Both the position numbers and the translations under genes were made by a program. DNA of 64,000 bases from Spinellus fusiger (Eukaryota > Mucoromycota > Mucoromycetes > Mucorales > Phycomycetaceae), in NCBI GenBank assembly GCA_025094145.1, contig JALLLS010000022.1, positions 248,001 to 312,000 of the forward strand, in the 5' to 3' direction. Below, in pieces: positions 11,480 to 24,765 of this stretch (position 1 is the first letter of the stretch; each line of letters begins with the position of its first letter). The notes under the pieces were generated by a model that was not told the DNA's origin, made no database searches, and was given only the letters and a program-made list of their open reading frames with translations.

Positions 11480-14400
11480 CTATGAATCAGCGGAGGGTGT
11501 GCTAGCGGATTTCTCCATTGTGAGAGATTTCTCCAATGTGTCTTCTGAGTGAGTTGGGGTCTCTGTTGTTGGTTCAAGAGGATATGTTGAGCGTCGAGAG
11601 AGGTATTCTTGAATTGAGAGCTTAATCTTGGTAGGTTTTACTTCTGCAAGCATATTGGTATCTTCCTCCTTTTCATTTATCTCCAAGACTGCATTGGTTT
11701 GTGGTGTCTCCTCTTTCTTCTTTAATGAATCTTCTATTGAAATCACTACATCTGAGCCTATGGAAAATGGTTGGGAATCTGGAGCAGTAGTCATAGTATC
11801 TGACTGTGTAAATGATAGGGATGTGTCTTTGATATCAGGACTTGGTACTCTCTCTGCCATAGTGCTAGTACTAGTGACACTACTTATCAGAGTCATCTTT
11901 GATGGCTTGCGGTCATCATTATCAAGTGGCAAAGTAGATGCTGAACTTGCATCACTCAATTCATCATCATCTGCTGCATATTCATCAAGTGTATATCTTG
12001 CTTCATGCAATTGATCGGTATAACTCTCCTCCAAATCAGCAAATAGCATCGATATATCATGTGCTGTAGCTGAAGTGTTTCCTGCTCTATGACTGTCGGT
12101 TATTGCTGATATTTCCGAGTGCGGTTCTTTTGTTAGAATGGGTTTGCTAGGGACCTGTTTTACTTCCTCTTGCTCATATACCCTAAGTGATTCTCCTATT
12201 GGATTCATCTCCATACAGTTATTCTCTACATCCCACTCCAAGTTCTGCAATTTATCCTTGTGTGTTTGATCAATTTGATTTTCTAGGATCATACACAGCA
12301 ACAGATGAGTCCACAACCCTTATTTACTTTGCTCTATGAATTTACCTGATAATAAGAAATCTATGGAATGAGATGTTTGTTCACGGTAATTGCACATCCA
12401 CCTTTTCTTAAATGGCAGCATGGAGAGAGGAACAGCTGTGTTCTGACTTTCAGTTATATCTTTTGCATTATATGTCTTCTTGGAGATATGTTCATTGTGT
12501 GCATCTGATTTACTGTTTTGATGCCTATCCTCCCTTCTTTGACCTGATCGGCGACTCTTTGTCTTTAAACGTCGCTCATCCTCAGAGGCTTCATTGGCAG
12601 TATCCTCAAATCCAGAGAGAGAAGAGAGAGAGGTAAGCGAAGAGAAATCTTCTTGATCACTCATGTCTCTTGTACTCAGTGCTTCACGGATCCTTGTCTG
12701 ATCAGAGCATGAAGTAGGAGGATCATTCCCAATATCAATATCACCATCAACATCAAGTTCTTCTTCTGATACCATCTCCCGTTCTGATACTATAGATGGT
12801 GTTGGACTGCTTGCTCCAGGTGAGTTAGAGGTAACATCGATTTCCCCATTTTCTTCTATGGTGTCAACAAATGAGAAAGACATTGATTTGTGCAGTCCCT
12901 CTGTTTTTGAGTTGGAGGGAGAAACAACAAGCTGTCTAGAATGTTGTGAAGAGAGTGGAATGTCTGTGCCATGAACACCATGACGCCTTGTCCCTTTTTC
13001 TTGCTTTCTTTTCAATGTGTGGGCATTTGATGGTACATCTGATTCACTACGCCCGGGTATTAATGCTTTGGTCTCTTCCCATGTCTTACGGTTTTTCTCT
13101 CCATTGGCTTCTCTCTGAAGATACTCGATAAAGCAGCGAGTTGTGTCTTGGCAGGCACAGTTTCCAAACTCTTTATAGAAATGGCTTAGCATTCTTTTCA
13201 CTGCCTTTCTCTTCTTTCGCTCCTCTTCTTCATCGATAACCTGGTGCTGATCATTGGTGCCTGGTGTTTGGTGGTGCCATTCAATACTCTTTTGCCAAGC
13301 AATATGTCCACGCTGCCAATTCCATCCTAAAGTCACTTCCTGTCCTGCCTTAATCTCTTCTCGTGTGAATATTCCAAGGTGTATCGTCGTGTCTTCTTTT
13401 GGATGGGAGACAATGATGTTTCTCATTTCAGCATTTGGATGACACGATCTTCGAATGTACCGTCCATCATTTCCATTGTAGCGAGCATCAATGCACAAGT
13501 CTAGGGCAGGATAGAATAGAACATGTTCCTGCTGTGTCCCTAGTTCAGCAAAATTATTGGTAGGGCTGAATTTATATTCAGACTTTAACACAATGTCTCC
13601 ATTGATCTCCATCAGAAACCAGTCTGAGCGAACATGTGCATTCAGAAACACTCCTTTACGCAAACACTGGTCTTTTCGGGAGGTGTAGCTGTTGGAGAGA
13701 GTCATCAGCTGAACCGATACCTTGGTGCTGGCTGACATGGAGGCAGTATCCATAATAATGTAAGGACACTCTTTTGAACGGCTCTGGTCGTCGGGTCGTC
13801 TGGAGGTTCCATTCTTCCATACACATGCCTTCCATTTACCCTGTTGACTCCACCTTTCGCGTGCTTCTTTGAATATTTGCTTTACAAATTTACTCTTGAC
13901 CGTGTTGTAGTTTGTAGAGATATATCCCCTTTTATAGGGCAGTTTCTTTTGTAGGCTCTGAGAAATAAGCTCACTAGAGTCAAGGCCGTGTAATGTGTCT
14001 TGAGAAATAGCAATTCGCTTGGATAACTTTGGTTTTTTAGTAGTGCGTGGTTGTGAATGTCGTCGAGAAGTGTCAATTCCTGGGCGTTTTTCTCTTGTAA
14101 ATAATAAACGTCCCTTTGTTCTCTCTCCTTTTCGCTTTGTAGCTGAGGATTCATTAGCATAAGATGTATCTACAAAGGTCAATGATCTTTTTCTTTCCAT
14201 AAGCTGTCCTTCTACAATGGTGTCTTCTTTAGTACTGTCTTTTCGAAAACGATAAAACTCATGGCGACGCTCATCTTTCATCTTTAATTCACATTTATCA
14301 CAAAGGTAGTGTTCTGGAATATTACTTTGGTCAATGTTAACGCAGAATGCGTGCTGCCAAACCAGACATCGCTCACATTGAATGGTAAACCCATCATCGT

Positions 14401-14560
14401 CGGATGAACTGCAAATACAACGAATAACTCCTGTATCCACTGGATCCTCCTCCATCTCCTCATCGTCGTCATCGTCTTCCTTTTCGTCCCTTTCTTTTTC
14501 TTTTAATAGAGAGATAGGGCCTTGAGGAGTGCGTGTGGGTAGATAGATAGACTTAGACAT
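11480..14560 (-). CDS. SET3: SET3-type PHD finger and SET domain protein
   Basis: Two exons, 14560-12346 and 12282-11480 (intron GTAAATTC...CCTAG, phase 1), encode 1,005 aa. After an acidic N-terminus comes a PHD finger (about 48-93: CIC...CERC, WQHAFC, CDKC). A SET domain follows at roughly 300-420, with the Asn/His block RRSCHPNAE, FTREEIKAGQEVTLGW and a post-SET-like CACQ. PHD-SET order and the divergent SET core match the Set3/UpSET/MLL5 group. In yeast, Set3 is the scaffold of the Set3C histone deacetylase complex: its PHD finger binds H3K4me2, and its SET domain is thought to be catalytically inactive. The C-terminal half is long, Ser- and Glu-rich and low complexity, typical of this family. 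The gene runs convergently to SREBP. The symbol is by domain architecture. Confidence 0.85.
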
Positions 14561-15272
14561 GACTTGACAAGAGGTTTACAAGGGTAAAGGGTGGCATTCA
14601 CAGACGATTGTGTTACTTTTTCTCCAAAAGAACCAAAAAGTAGCGCCAGTCAAAAGGTATCTTTTGTGTGATGAGCCCTTTTTTTTAGCAGCGTGTGGGC
14701 TATTCACTACGTTGGCTTTCCTGTTTTTTCTTGCTCAACGTCCAAGCACAGGCAGCCAGTAAGGGCGATGAGCTTAAATCAAGCTATATGCACACTCGTA
14801 TTCTACTAAATACAACCACAGACAGCATGTGACGTAAATATATTCTAAAGAGCGACATGGATGGCCTTTATTCTCTTATTCATTTGATAATAGGAGTTTA
14901 TTTTCTATAGGCTTCACTGTGCACCCACCAGCCCTCTCTCAAATAAGAAAGAGAAGAGAGACAGAAACAAAGGCATTAACCGCTTTTTATTCTTCTTTAA
15001 TGAAGTCTATTCCACTTGACAGGGCATTAGAGCCTATCCAGGATGAATAAAAACGAGAGAGACAAAACACCATTGACTCCTATACTAGTTAGATGATAGA
15101 GCATTATGAAGGTAGTATGGCCAATAGGCTACAGACCCCATTCAGACCTCAATCATTCATCATTGGGAACCCACACAGAAAATAGGATAGCAAAGACAGT
15201 GGGCCGGATTTTGCCTTGTGAATTCTTTGCCATTAGAGTTGCAGAGAGTTTCTATGTGTAAACCAGTCAATT
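14561..15272. other. Intergenic region upstream of SET3
   Basis: This contains the presumed SET3 promoter and, at its right side, the start of LINE debris. I see no gene, RNA or clear regulatory element. Confidence 0.5.
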
Positions 15273-17760
15273 GTGAATTCATCTCCAGTTAGGCTTATAG
15301 GTTTTGTCGATTTGCGGGGGAAAAAAACTATTGTTGATTTGTTGGTCAAAACATGGCTCTTGTCAATAGAACTCTGCAAGGCACCCCACCAACAACCACC
15401 AACCACCAGAATTCTACCGATATCCTATGCTAGGGCAGCTCAAAGAAGTACTCCTGCTATCTTCACTGCTGTGTGTACAGAGCTAGTCATTTCATCAAAA
15501 AGATCCACTCGCCCTCCCCCGTCAATGACAGATAGGCACCACTGTCCATTCAGTTTTTTATTCGGTGCTACCAAAAGACACTGTCATCAAAGGACAAGTT
15601 CACAGGTAAAAGACGGCAAAGAGACGGTTAAAATACACCTCCATGACCAAGCTGCATGCGAACGTGCCACTTCCTCCCCTCTCCTCATCCACGGCTCTTC
15701 TGTCTCTGCTTCCCCCACTGTGTCTGTCGAGGACAAACTTTTACAGGTGAACCTCACCAAGATTCCCCTTTAACGACCATGTTGATATTGAGAACAACCT
15801 CCATTCCTGTCTCTCTCCTTTTGGCGTGGTCCAAGAGATCGTTCTGTACGAGGAAGATGGCTTCTTTTGTGGTGCAGGTTATGTCTATATAGCTAGACCA
15901 CCCAACACCAACAAGACCCTACTTCTCCTCCAGCACCGTATATCCTACAACGACACCACCACCACCACCCTCCTGGCCACATGGACCCGTATGGGTATCT
16001 ATTGCAGATAGTGTAAGGAAATGGGCCACGATATCGACTCCTACAGTACTCGCTCCCAGAGAACTGTGCCCTCTGTTCCTTTGCCTGCTGCTTCTGCTTC
16101 CACTGCTGACCCCACCAAGGTCAACGCCATAGAATTATGAGTGGAGGCCCTATCCGATTAGGAACCCTCAATGTGAGAGGTCTCTCCTCCCTTGTACATA
16201 GTCGTTCTTCCCCAAAGTCCCTCCTTATCCGCCACCTTTGTTCTCTGTCCCCTTCTCTGTCACTTCTTGCCTTGCAGGAAACCCACGCTACTCTCGAACG
16301 CCATTCCTCACTCAACCTTCTCTTCCAAGCCCAGTCTAGTCTCTGGACTCAGCACTGTGGCCTTGTCTCTTTTCACGCTCACTTACTGCTAACCCATCCG
16401 CATACTTCTGTAGATAATAGGATCCTTGCTGTTCAGGTCTCACACACCGAGAACCGCATGGATCCATTTATTGTAGTGGTAGTCTATGGACCCACTATCT
16501 ACATCGAACGCCATCCTTTCTTTCTGTCACTCATTTCGACACTTACTTCACTACCTTCTTCTATGGCAGACATGCTTGAACATGCACGCCAATTCTACCA
16601 AGATCTCTACACTGCAGGACCCTATTGACTTTGTCTCTGATGGGTCTGTTCTCAACAATGTTCTTTCTTCTGCCCTGTGCGCAACTGTCCGTCTTCTTTG
16701 CGCTCGATTCATTGTGGTTGCTCCTCTTTGCCTGTGTCTCCTCTCCCAATACATGTTAGTATGGATGCTCCTACTCTGCTAACATTGTCTCTGTCCACTG
16801 TTTGGGGGTTTTTCCTCCTTTTGCTGCTCCCAAGTTCAACTTTGCCAAGGTGTTTGTCTTCCATGCTTTCAAACTGAATAGCCTTAGTCGTCTATGCCGG
16901 AAGCATATCACTCAATTGGATTTTGCAAAGGACCGCATCCTCTCTTTCTTCCGTGCTCTAGACTCTGGGCAAATTGTGCTCTGGCCTTGGTTCTTGTCTG
17001 GTTTTGTGCTGGCATCTCCTGGTGTTCCTTCACCCATTGGCTTTTCTTCTCTTTTGGAGATCATCCAAATCAACAAGCAAAGTCTGGTCAAGGCCCGTAC
17101 TTCTTCTCTTTGCTGCCACTTGCTGTCTCCTTTGTCTTCTCTTTCTCCTTCTGAAGTTGTGTGGAAACACTTACGACATCTTTGGATACTCCACAACACT
17201 CGCACTGTTTGATGGAAGGTTCTCTAGGGTCGTTTGCCCATACACAGTAGAATGCACTGTTTCCTGTCTGTCCAATCTTTTTCTTCCTCTTGCCTATTCT
17301 GTTCTGCTTTGGTGGAAGATCAGGATCATTTTCTGTTTCTCTGTTCTGGGAAGAGACGTGTGTGAAGTGTCCTTCTTTCTCATTGGTGTCCCTCTTAGCG
17401 TCTTAAGGATGTCCAGTCTTTGCTATCTTCCTCTTGTCCTCTTTTCTCTGCCAGACGCCGACTTTGGTGTTCTAGTGGTGGCTGCTACGGTGCAGGCAAT
17501 TTGGCATGCCCACTGGGCTTTTATCTTTGACTCTTCTTCTTTTCTTCCTGGTGTTGTGGTGAGTAATTCTTCTTCTTCTGTGGTGGCTCTGCAGTCCATA
17601 GTGGCTTGAAGTGTGTCTTTTCTTCTTTTCTTCCTTTCTTATGTAGTATTCATTTTAGCTAGTTTCCTTTCTCTTCTTCTGTCCACGTGACTTTAATTTT
17701 AAGTGTCGCACGTTATAACGCTTCGGCCTATTCAATAAAGAATACAAAAAAAAGTCTTTT
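15273..17760 (+). mobile_element. Decayed LINE (non-LTR) retrotransposon with RT deleted
   Basis: LINE parts occur in order on the plus strand. An ORF1-like region (15273-16010) ends in a broken zinc knuckle: CRxCKEMGHDIDS near 16000-16035, with a stop inside and the last Cys changed. The endonuclease start is at 16137-16560 (LGTLNVRGLSS, then LLALQETHA, as in exonuclease-endonuclease-phosphatase domains of LINEs). It jumps directly into the linker normally found just before reverse transcriptase (HARQFYQDLYTAGP, 16580-16625), so the end of EN is missing. The RT palm motifs are not seen. Near 17275-17370 another frame gives CLFCSALVEDQDHFLFLC, the C-terminal Cys/His finger of this LINE type. 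The 3' end has AATAAAGAATAC followed by an A run near 17737-17756. No complete ORF survives. Confidence 0.75.
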
Positions 17761-19792
17761 CCACCCATCGACAAAAAAACCACAAGCCTGACTGTATTTT
17801 GAATTTGATTTTACAGCTTTTGGCTGTTTAGCATACTTTTCCTCAACGATTTTTTTTCTGCAGGTTTACGAGCCAAGTAAGTCTGTTGTTTTGTGATTGT
17901 GTACAAAAGAATATTAGAGTCTGTGATTTTGGTTAAGATGCCTTTTAATGGATCAAGAACCTTTTCTTCCTCTTCATTTTAAATGTTCTCATCTTCATCT
18001 CCATCTCTATCTTCATAATAATAATAATAATAACTAGTCATAATATTTAAGATCTCATAAAGTGAAAAAAAGAAACCACATAAATCTTTTGACAATCATG
18101 GCCTTACAGTTCCGACAATGACTCTAGATGAAACTGTCAAAGTACTCTACCTCAAATCGACCATTGTTATTGGATCAACCAACACATCAATCTGAATTTA
18201 GCCAACAAAATGATTTTTATTTGTCGACAGAACCCACAAACCTGACTGTAACACCGTGTTGCCATAGTCACTGAGAGGTAACACCAAGACATATTGTCTT
18301 GGTTGCTATGCTACACAAGGGCGAATCAGTAATACTCTAATTTATTTTACTTTATGGAATCAAAAAGCACCATAGCAACCCTTTAGAAACAATTTAAACT
18401 ATTTTTCATCGTATATATCCATCGTTTATTTATTCTCTCAAAAATAACACAGATAAATTAGATCGATTAAAAGGGCAACAGACACACGTAGAGTGGCCCT
18501 GGTCATGACTGTCATGGAGTAGTCTATCTGTGGACTATCTAGGATAGTTGTGATCAGAGTAACCTTCAAAAAAAAAAGACACTTCCTTCAGCCGAGGGTA
18601 GGACATGAGAGATCAGCCGCTAGCTACCAATATGGGATACTTGGTCAATGACTGACTCATCTAATACTCTTGAGAATGTATTCACAGTAGTCGTACACAA
18701 TGAAATGCTGCTGCTCCAACCACTACTGCGGTCAGACCATCTTGATTGTTTAATATGGTGATCGAGCATCTGCACCCCGTTTGATTCTTCTGGTGACTTG
18801 TCAAAATTGATCTACATACCATGGGTGGGCATTTATTTTTAGACACCCATGTTTATAGTATTGCATTAATAAATAGTAAATAAATAGCAAATAAATATGC
18901 AGGTAAATAAACTAATTCTAAAGCATTTGTCTTTAGAATGCCTTGTTCAAAGAAGTTGACTGATATCATTTGATCTCTCTTTTTAAATATATATATATAT
19001 TATCTCTCTTTCCACATAACACCTATTACTGGTGTTGTACCAAGACAATAGATTAAGGTGACAGGTTCGAAGGAGAGTGTGTCGCAGTAAATCAAGCCAC
19101 CCATGCCAACACACAAAGTTCAATTAGAGAGCACAAGGATCCTAGAAGAGAGAAGAATAACTACAAATGAACGGTAGAAAGCGTATTTTCTTAAATAAAT
19201 AAATAAAAACAGCACTTTCTATAAGGGCTAAAAATAAAATGAATATTCTATACTGAGTTTTGTAGAATAGACCTGTTCCATCACTAACAGGGTATCTTAT
19301 CAATCGTGGGGTATAACTTTATTTCTTTGCAGTGGTCCTTTATAAAAGTCACAACTCAATAACTAGACTGAAATGGTCACTATTTCAACTGCCTAGAAAA
19401 TATGCTAGAGTCGAAAGCTAAGCTACAGGAATGAATAAAGACACAATTTCATTGAATGCATTTAACCCAGATAAGTAGATCGAGTCCCTTGTTAGCAAAC
19501 TTGGTAGTGTGTCATTGAAATTCCTCCACACTCACCAGCATTTAAGAACCCGCAAACTTTAATTTTGTGTAAGGCTTCTGATAAGATGGTAAAGGCGTTT
19601 ACTTCCGAGATTTGTACAAGTGGCGCATGTAATGATGATTCATACCATATACCTTGTGTCCTCTGCTTTGAAAACAGTCCATCGCAGTCCATTTACGCAG
19701 CAGTCAAAGGAGTGAAAAATTAATATAAAAGGTCAGCTTCACCACCAGATTGAAGAATTATTCATAAACTTACACATACTCTTATACCCATC
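17761..19792. other. Gene-empty region with short palindromes
   Basis: No gene is recognised over about 2 kb. Visible structure includes a perfect inverted repeat CCAAGACA-TAT-TGTCTTGG near 18283-18301, another (ATTCTAAAG...CTTTAGAAT) near 18917-18941, (AATA)n runs, and several GTTGCCATR/TATGGCAAC-like words at 18251-18375. The words CGACAxAAxCCACAAxCCTGACTGTA occur near 17768 and again near 18223. Confidence 0.5.
19724..19730 (+). promoter_or_regulatory. TATA-like box of the small acidic gene
   Basis: TATAAAA lies 63 bases before the ATG at 19793, with a pyrimidine-rich, ATG-free leader between. The spacing suits a TATA box with a short 5' leader and supports the downstream ORF being expressed. 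Confidence 0.5.
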
Positions 19793-20293
19793 ATGTCAGG
19801 CTCCACTTACTATGTTGGAAAGTCATTTCCTGTATACCAACGCATCTACTTTATTTCCAAGATGAAGATTTCACAGATTAACCACAGCTCTACCGATGTG
19901 TCCTTGCGCAAGATTGTATTAATCAACAACGCCCTGCAAATCCACCAAGCACAGAGCTCCTCATTACAAAACACTCAAGGCATTGAAACTTTCCCCCTTA
20001 CAAGACAATCAACTTGCTTACAAGACCAGTCATCACAAAAGAAATGGCTCGAGGCATGTTTAGAAGGATTGGAAGACGATAACGAAGACGATGAAGACGA
20101 AGACGAACTCTATATCTTGGGAGAGTCCTACTCATCACGGGCAGAAGACTGGAATTGGGGCCTAAGTGAGCATGATACCCAAAAAGACTTCCTTGATGAA
20201 TCTCTTTCAGTGAACAACGATCAGAAGTGGTTAAACGACTTTGATCAAAACACCTACATTGACACCTACTGCTTTGATGAGAGTTTGCTTTGA
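19793..20293 (+). CDS. Small acidic protein of unknown function
   Basis: An uninterrupted frame encodes 166 aa. I do not recognise a family. The N-terminal third is basic to neutral and could be structured. The middle has a dense acidic run (residues about 97-107, EDDNEDDEDEDE), followed by Trp/Asp-rich text (AEDWNWGLSEHD, NDQKWLNDFDQN) and a C-terminus ending DESLL. The acidic and aromatic clusters resemble transcriptional activation regions, but no DNA-binding domain is present. A TATA-like box and clean leader upstream, plus codon quality better than nearby random frames, argue it is a real intronless gene. Confidence 0.6.
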   Translation: MSGSTYYVGKSFPVYQRIYFISKMKISQINHSSTDVSLRKIVLINNALQIHQAQSSSLQNTQGIETFPLTRQSTCLQDQSSQKKWLEACLEGLEDDNEDDEDEDELYILGESYSSRAEDWNWGLSEHDTQKDFLDESLSVNNDQKWLNDFDQNTYIDTYCFDESLL

Positions 20294-22970
20294 TGAGCAA
20301 GCCTATTTTACTTTACTTTATTTATTTATCATCATCATCGTCTTATTCTTCATCCTCTTTATCTTATCCATGTAAATCCTAAAATTATCAAAAACTGTAT
20401 CTAGATAATTTAATGTTCATAATAAACTCTTTCATTAGCATATGTAAAATTGATGTTAATACGGCTAGATAGCACAAGTCTTATCAGACACCTCGCTTGA
20501 TAGATTCTTTGAATGTAATAGTGTGGGTGTGAGTTTATTCTTTGATCAAAATCCTGTCTATTAAATTTCACAATAACTACTTTTTTGTATTGATGAATTG
20601 AGTCTATGGATTCATGAAGAATAGCCTATAATTTATCAGTCTAATGAAGTTGAGCACAGAATGATTGTTATTGACACTATTATTGCACACCCTGGACCTC
20701 TCCTTTTGCAATGTGAGACTATCAAATACATAGGAATAAGGAAAGTGGTGGGCCTTTGTATCTACAAATAAGCTAGTGGAACCCATGTTTTTCAATTTGT
20801 CCGTAGAAATAGCAATATGCCTAGCATGAAAGTAGTCCCAGTTGACAGAAAATTAATCCTATCAAATTTAGTTCATTGTAAAAATTACTATATTCAGTAA
20901 AATTTCAAAGATAACAAAGGTACCAGAATAATCACTTTAGCACACAAAGTACGACGATAAGCATTGTGTGTTTGTATGTGTGTTTGTATGAATATCCTAC
21001 AGTGACGTCACCAGACACTGTATAGGTATTTACTAACTTGTTGTATAGGCATATTAGCAGGCTGCCTTGGATCTACAGGCTTGCATGAATAACCACTACG
21101 TTTCATTTTGTGTAGCGAGTCACTGAAGATTAGTTGCCATGACAACCACACAAATACAATCGACAGTGATACGCGTGTAACAGTAACACACGTATAGTCA
21201 ATTTCTTATGAAATAGCTCCAAGACCTGGTGCTGAGGTAATCAGAATATGTCATCCATGTCAATAAAAGAACTACACAATAATGATATTCTTTTCTTTTA
21301 AACCAGAATTTAAATATATCAAATGATAATTGATACATTTATGAATAGACTCAGGGTATTGCACTGGAATAGAAATGAAAAATGGGTTCTTTTGTATGAA
21401 CTTATTTACAGAATCGACATTGTATTCCCCTTAAATACTATTATACATTTCACTCGCCCCATGATGCACAAAGAAAAATAAAACACGTATGCAGACACAG
21501 CCATAGAGGTCTGACCTCTTATAGATGTCTACACACCTACACACCTACACACCTAACAACACAAAAAGATAACACACAAGAGATTCAACAAGTCAAGTGA
21601 GGTTCTGCTTGTAATAACTAGACTATTTTTAAGGAACACTCAAAAGTGGACCCATAAATGTATTCCTTGGCAATTGCCCTTGGACATGAAATTCCAATAC
21701 TGCTTAGAAAATACTGTAAGGTTCATTGGTCTTGAATTTTAGCCAAGAAATAAGGAGGATGTTCTATAACAGCTTTGGATACAATGCTTTGTAAAATACA
21801 AGTGATACCCACATCAAGAAAGAAAGAAGAAGAAAAACTAAAGGTGAATATCATGATAAATATATCTATCTATTTAAATATAAAAATAAAAAATAAAGTG
21901 CAAAAATCGCAACTGCAAAAGAATTTTTTTTACTACTTTTACATTGAATTTAAATGTCATATAGCTTTGTAAGATATAGGAAAAGTAAAGGTTCAATGAT
22001 AGGCTATGCAGATGTACCTCAGAGATCTGGTCTATCACTCCAAGGTCTTACTCAGAGCTTGAAATCTACTTGTATCGAGTAAACTATACTATTATGAAGA
22101 ACAATTGACACTGTCAATTCTAATGCAATAAAAATACATTTGATAAATAAGGAGTGTAGGAGGGAGTGTTGAAAAGGTGTCTATAAATAGTAGAGATTCT
22201 TTATGGACTCTTTTTATTTTTTATTTTTTATTGGAGCTGTAAAATAGTTCAATAGAAGAAAAATAGAAAGAAAGAGGCAAAAGGACGGCAAACACTGTCC
22301 AATCAGTTTTATTTGTAGCGGTATGTAGTTGCCCATTCTCAACTAAACTAGTGTTAGCATTCTTTCTTGTTGGTATTTTGTCAAGGGTGATAGATGTCAT
22401 CTGTACAAGAACTCGATTATTTTCAATCCCCTTGACATGGAAATGTGAGTGAGCTGAACTATCTTCTCCCTTTGTTTTACGCATTCTATTAGATCGTCAA
22501 GAGATACCAAGAAAGAATAAAACAGATGTGTTGGTCCATATCTCTGTCTTTTTCTATGCTCAAGGAGAAAGTAAGTCATTGTTGATGTAGCTAATATTTG
22601 TTCTGAAGAAACTAATCTAATAAACGAAAGCGGATTTGTTAATTAAATCAATGACTTGGGTTGTGGACTATAAACTAACTTAGTTGATGCATTTATACTC
22701 AATCTCAATAACAAACAGTAAAAGTAAACTAGAGTGCATTGTTATTACTTACGATCTATACTCGTACATCCATGTCATAATTACATGACTAAAAGTAAGC
22801 TAATAGCAACTAAACTGTTGGTATTTACATTAAAATATTTATCCAAATTTAAGTGTATAAAAAGAGTGATAATCTATCCTACAATAAAATCTTTATTGTT
22901 GAGCCTTGTGGTCTATCTTTATTTTTTACATTTCTTTTTACATTACTAGACATAGCATACACTACTACTC
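20294..22970. other. Long intergenic region
   Basis: No convincing gene is present; short frames on both strands look random. Notable sites are a palindromic CRE-like TGACGTCA at 21003-21010 and a 9-bp CACACCTA-type tandem at about 21532-21557. The GAS promoter should lie in the last several hundred bases. Confidence 0.5.
21133..21146. promoter_or_regulatory. RFX X-box-like site
   Basis: GTTGCCATGACAAC fits the RFX-family X-box consensus (RYYNCCATRRNRAC) at every position. Fungal RFX proteins such as Crt1 bind such sites to repress DNA-damage genes. No gene starts close by, so function is uncertain. Confidence 0.35.
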
Positions 22971-24765
22971 ATGAAAGTACGCAATTCATTTCTAAGCCTA
23001 GTGCTATGTACAAGTATTGCTGTACATGCACTCAATCCTATTGTTATTAAAGGACACAAGTTCTTCGACACTGTTACAAAAAGTCAATTCTTTGTCAAGG
23101 GGTGAGCCACCATTCATGGTATCAAAACTTAAATGAATCTATTAACATGTAAAAAAAAATCTTTTTTCCTATTAGCGTTGCTTACCAGCCTCGTTCTGGA
23201 GATTCAGCAGATAAAGACCCACTGATAGATGCATCAGCATGTGCACGAGATGCTTCTCTCATGGCAAAAATTGGCATGAATGTAGTGCGTGTTTATGAGG
23301 CAAGTCTATAACTTTTTCCTTTGTGATTTGTTGTTGTTGCTGTTGTTGTTGTTGCTTACCTTTAGTTCTTAGGTGGATCCAAAAGTAAACCATGATGCCT
23401 GTATGAAATCATTTGCTGACAACGGGATCTATCTGTTACTTGATATCCCTACCCCAACATTCTCAATCAATCGAAGCAACCCACAATATGATGTAGCTCA
23501 ATATACTGCGTACATGGCTACTATAGATGCATTTAGCCAATATGACAATATGTTGGCCTTTATTGCTGGCAATGAAGTTACCAACGACAAAACAAATACA
23601 GAAGCATCCCCATTTGTTAAGGCTATCATTCGAGATGCTAAAAGATACATTAAAACTACTCAGAGAAGGAAAATTCCAGTAGGCTATGCAAGCAATGACG
23701 ATAGCTATATCCGAGATGCTATTAAAGACTACTTTGTGTGTGGAGAAGAAGATTCACAGGTAAGGCATTTTGGTTTATCTCTCTCTTGGTTTATCTTTCT
23801 TTTATTTCCCTCTTCTATACACATAAAATCAAAATCAAAATCATAACTCATAGTCCATTTAGGCTGATTTCTTTGGCATGAACTTGTACGAATGGTGCGG
23901 GGACTCGACCTTTGAAAAGTCTGGATTTGCTGATCGCACTAAGGAATTCGAAAACTACAGCAAGCCCGTCTTCTTGTCTGAATATGGTTGTAATCTTGTC
24001 ACTCCACGCGTCTTTGGTGAAGTGTCAGCCTTGTATGGCCCCTCCATGACCCAAGTCTGGTCAGGTGGTGTCGTGTATGAGTGGACGCAGGAGAGCAATA
24101 ACTATGGCCTAGTCAAGATTGATGGTTCAACTGGAAAAGTAGAGCTGTTGCAGGACTATACTAATCTCCAGAATGCATTGGCCAAGGTCAACCCTCAAGG
24201 TGTATCCATGGACTCAGTGAATGAACAACGCCCCACACTTGCTTGTCCACCCATCACTGACAATTGGAAAGCTTCTGCCGAACTACCTCCCACCCCCTCT
24301 GAGGGTACATGTGAATGTATGCAAAGTAATCTTGCTTGTACTACATCCCAGACGCTGTCTGATATGGCCATGATAAGTACATCATCCACCAACAGCAGTA
24401 TTATTGGTACTCAAATTGATACACTGTGTGGCCAAGTGTCTTGCAAAGATATTGAAAGCAACGGTGGAACAGGAAGCTATGGCGCTTATTCCTTCTGTTC
24501 GCCAGTCCAGAAGCTTGGGTATCTCTACAACTCTTATGTCCAAGGGAACAAAGCAAGCCAGTGCGAGTTTGAAGGATTTGCCCAACAAGTTCAGCCAAAG
24601 CGTAATGATATTATGAAGTGTTCTATGATCGCACCCAAGATGACTAGTATTCACAGTAGTGCTGGTGGCCCTCAGAAGAGTAATGCCTCCTTAAATCATT
24701 CAAAACCCTGGGTATCTTTAGCTACCTTGTCCATAGGATTGATCTTGACTCGACTCTTGTTTTAG
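22971..24765 (+). CDS. GPI-anchored beta-1,3-glucanosyltransferase (GAS/GEL, GH72 plus X8)
   Basis: Exons 22971-23101, 23176-23299, 23373-23759 and 23863-24765 give 514 aa. The start yields a clean signal peptide (residues 1-20, cut after AVHA). The GH72 core follows: KGHKFFDTVTKSQFFVKG, then VAYQP across intron 1. The two catalytic glutamates are Glu153 (in AGNEVTND) and Glu254 (in FLSEYGCN). A cysteine-rich X8/CBM43 module spans about 390-480 (CECMQSN...CGQVSC...CEFEGF). A Ser/Asn-rich linker and a hydrophobic tail (about 495-514) then look like a GPI signal. These enzymes cut and rejoin beta-1,3-glucan at the plasma membrane and so elongate wall glucan. Intron 2 has a GC donor (GAG/GCAAGT). 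Fusion of GH72 with X8 corresponds to the Gas1/Gas2 (GH72+) subgroup. Confidence 0.93.

Noticed and set aside
16551..17205. Minus-strand frames inside the LINE
   Set aside because: Antisense of decayed LINE coding; Arg/Glu-rich composition comes from reverse reading of Ser/Leu-rich frames.
22221..22579. Possible small minus-strand gene
   Set aside because: Two overlapping frames with no splice logic, no family resemblance and no promoter signs.
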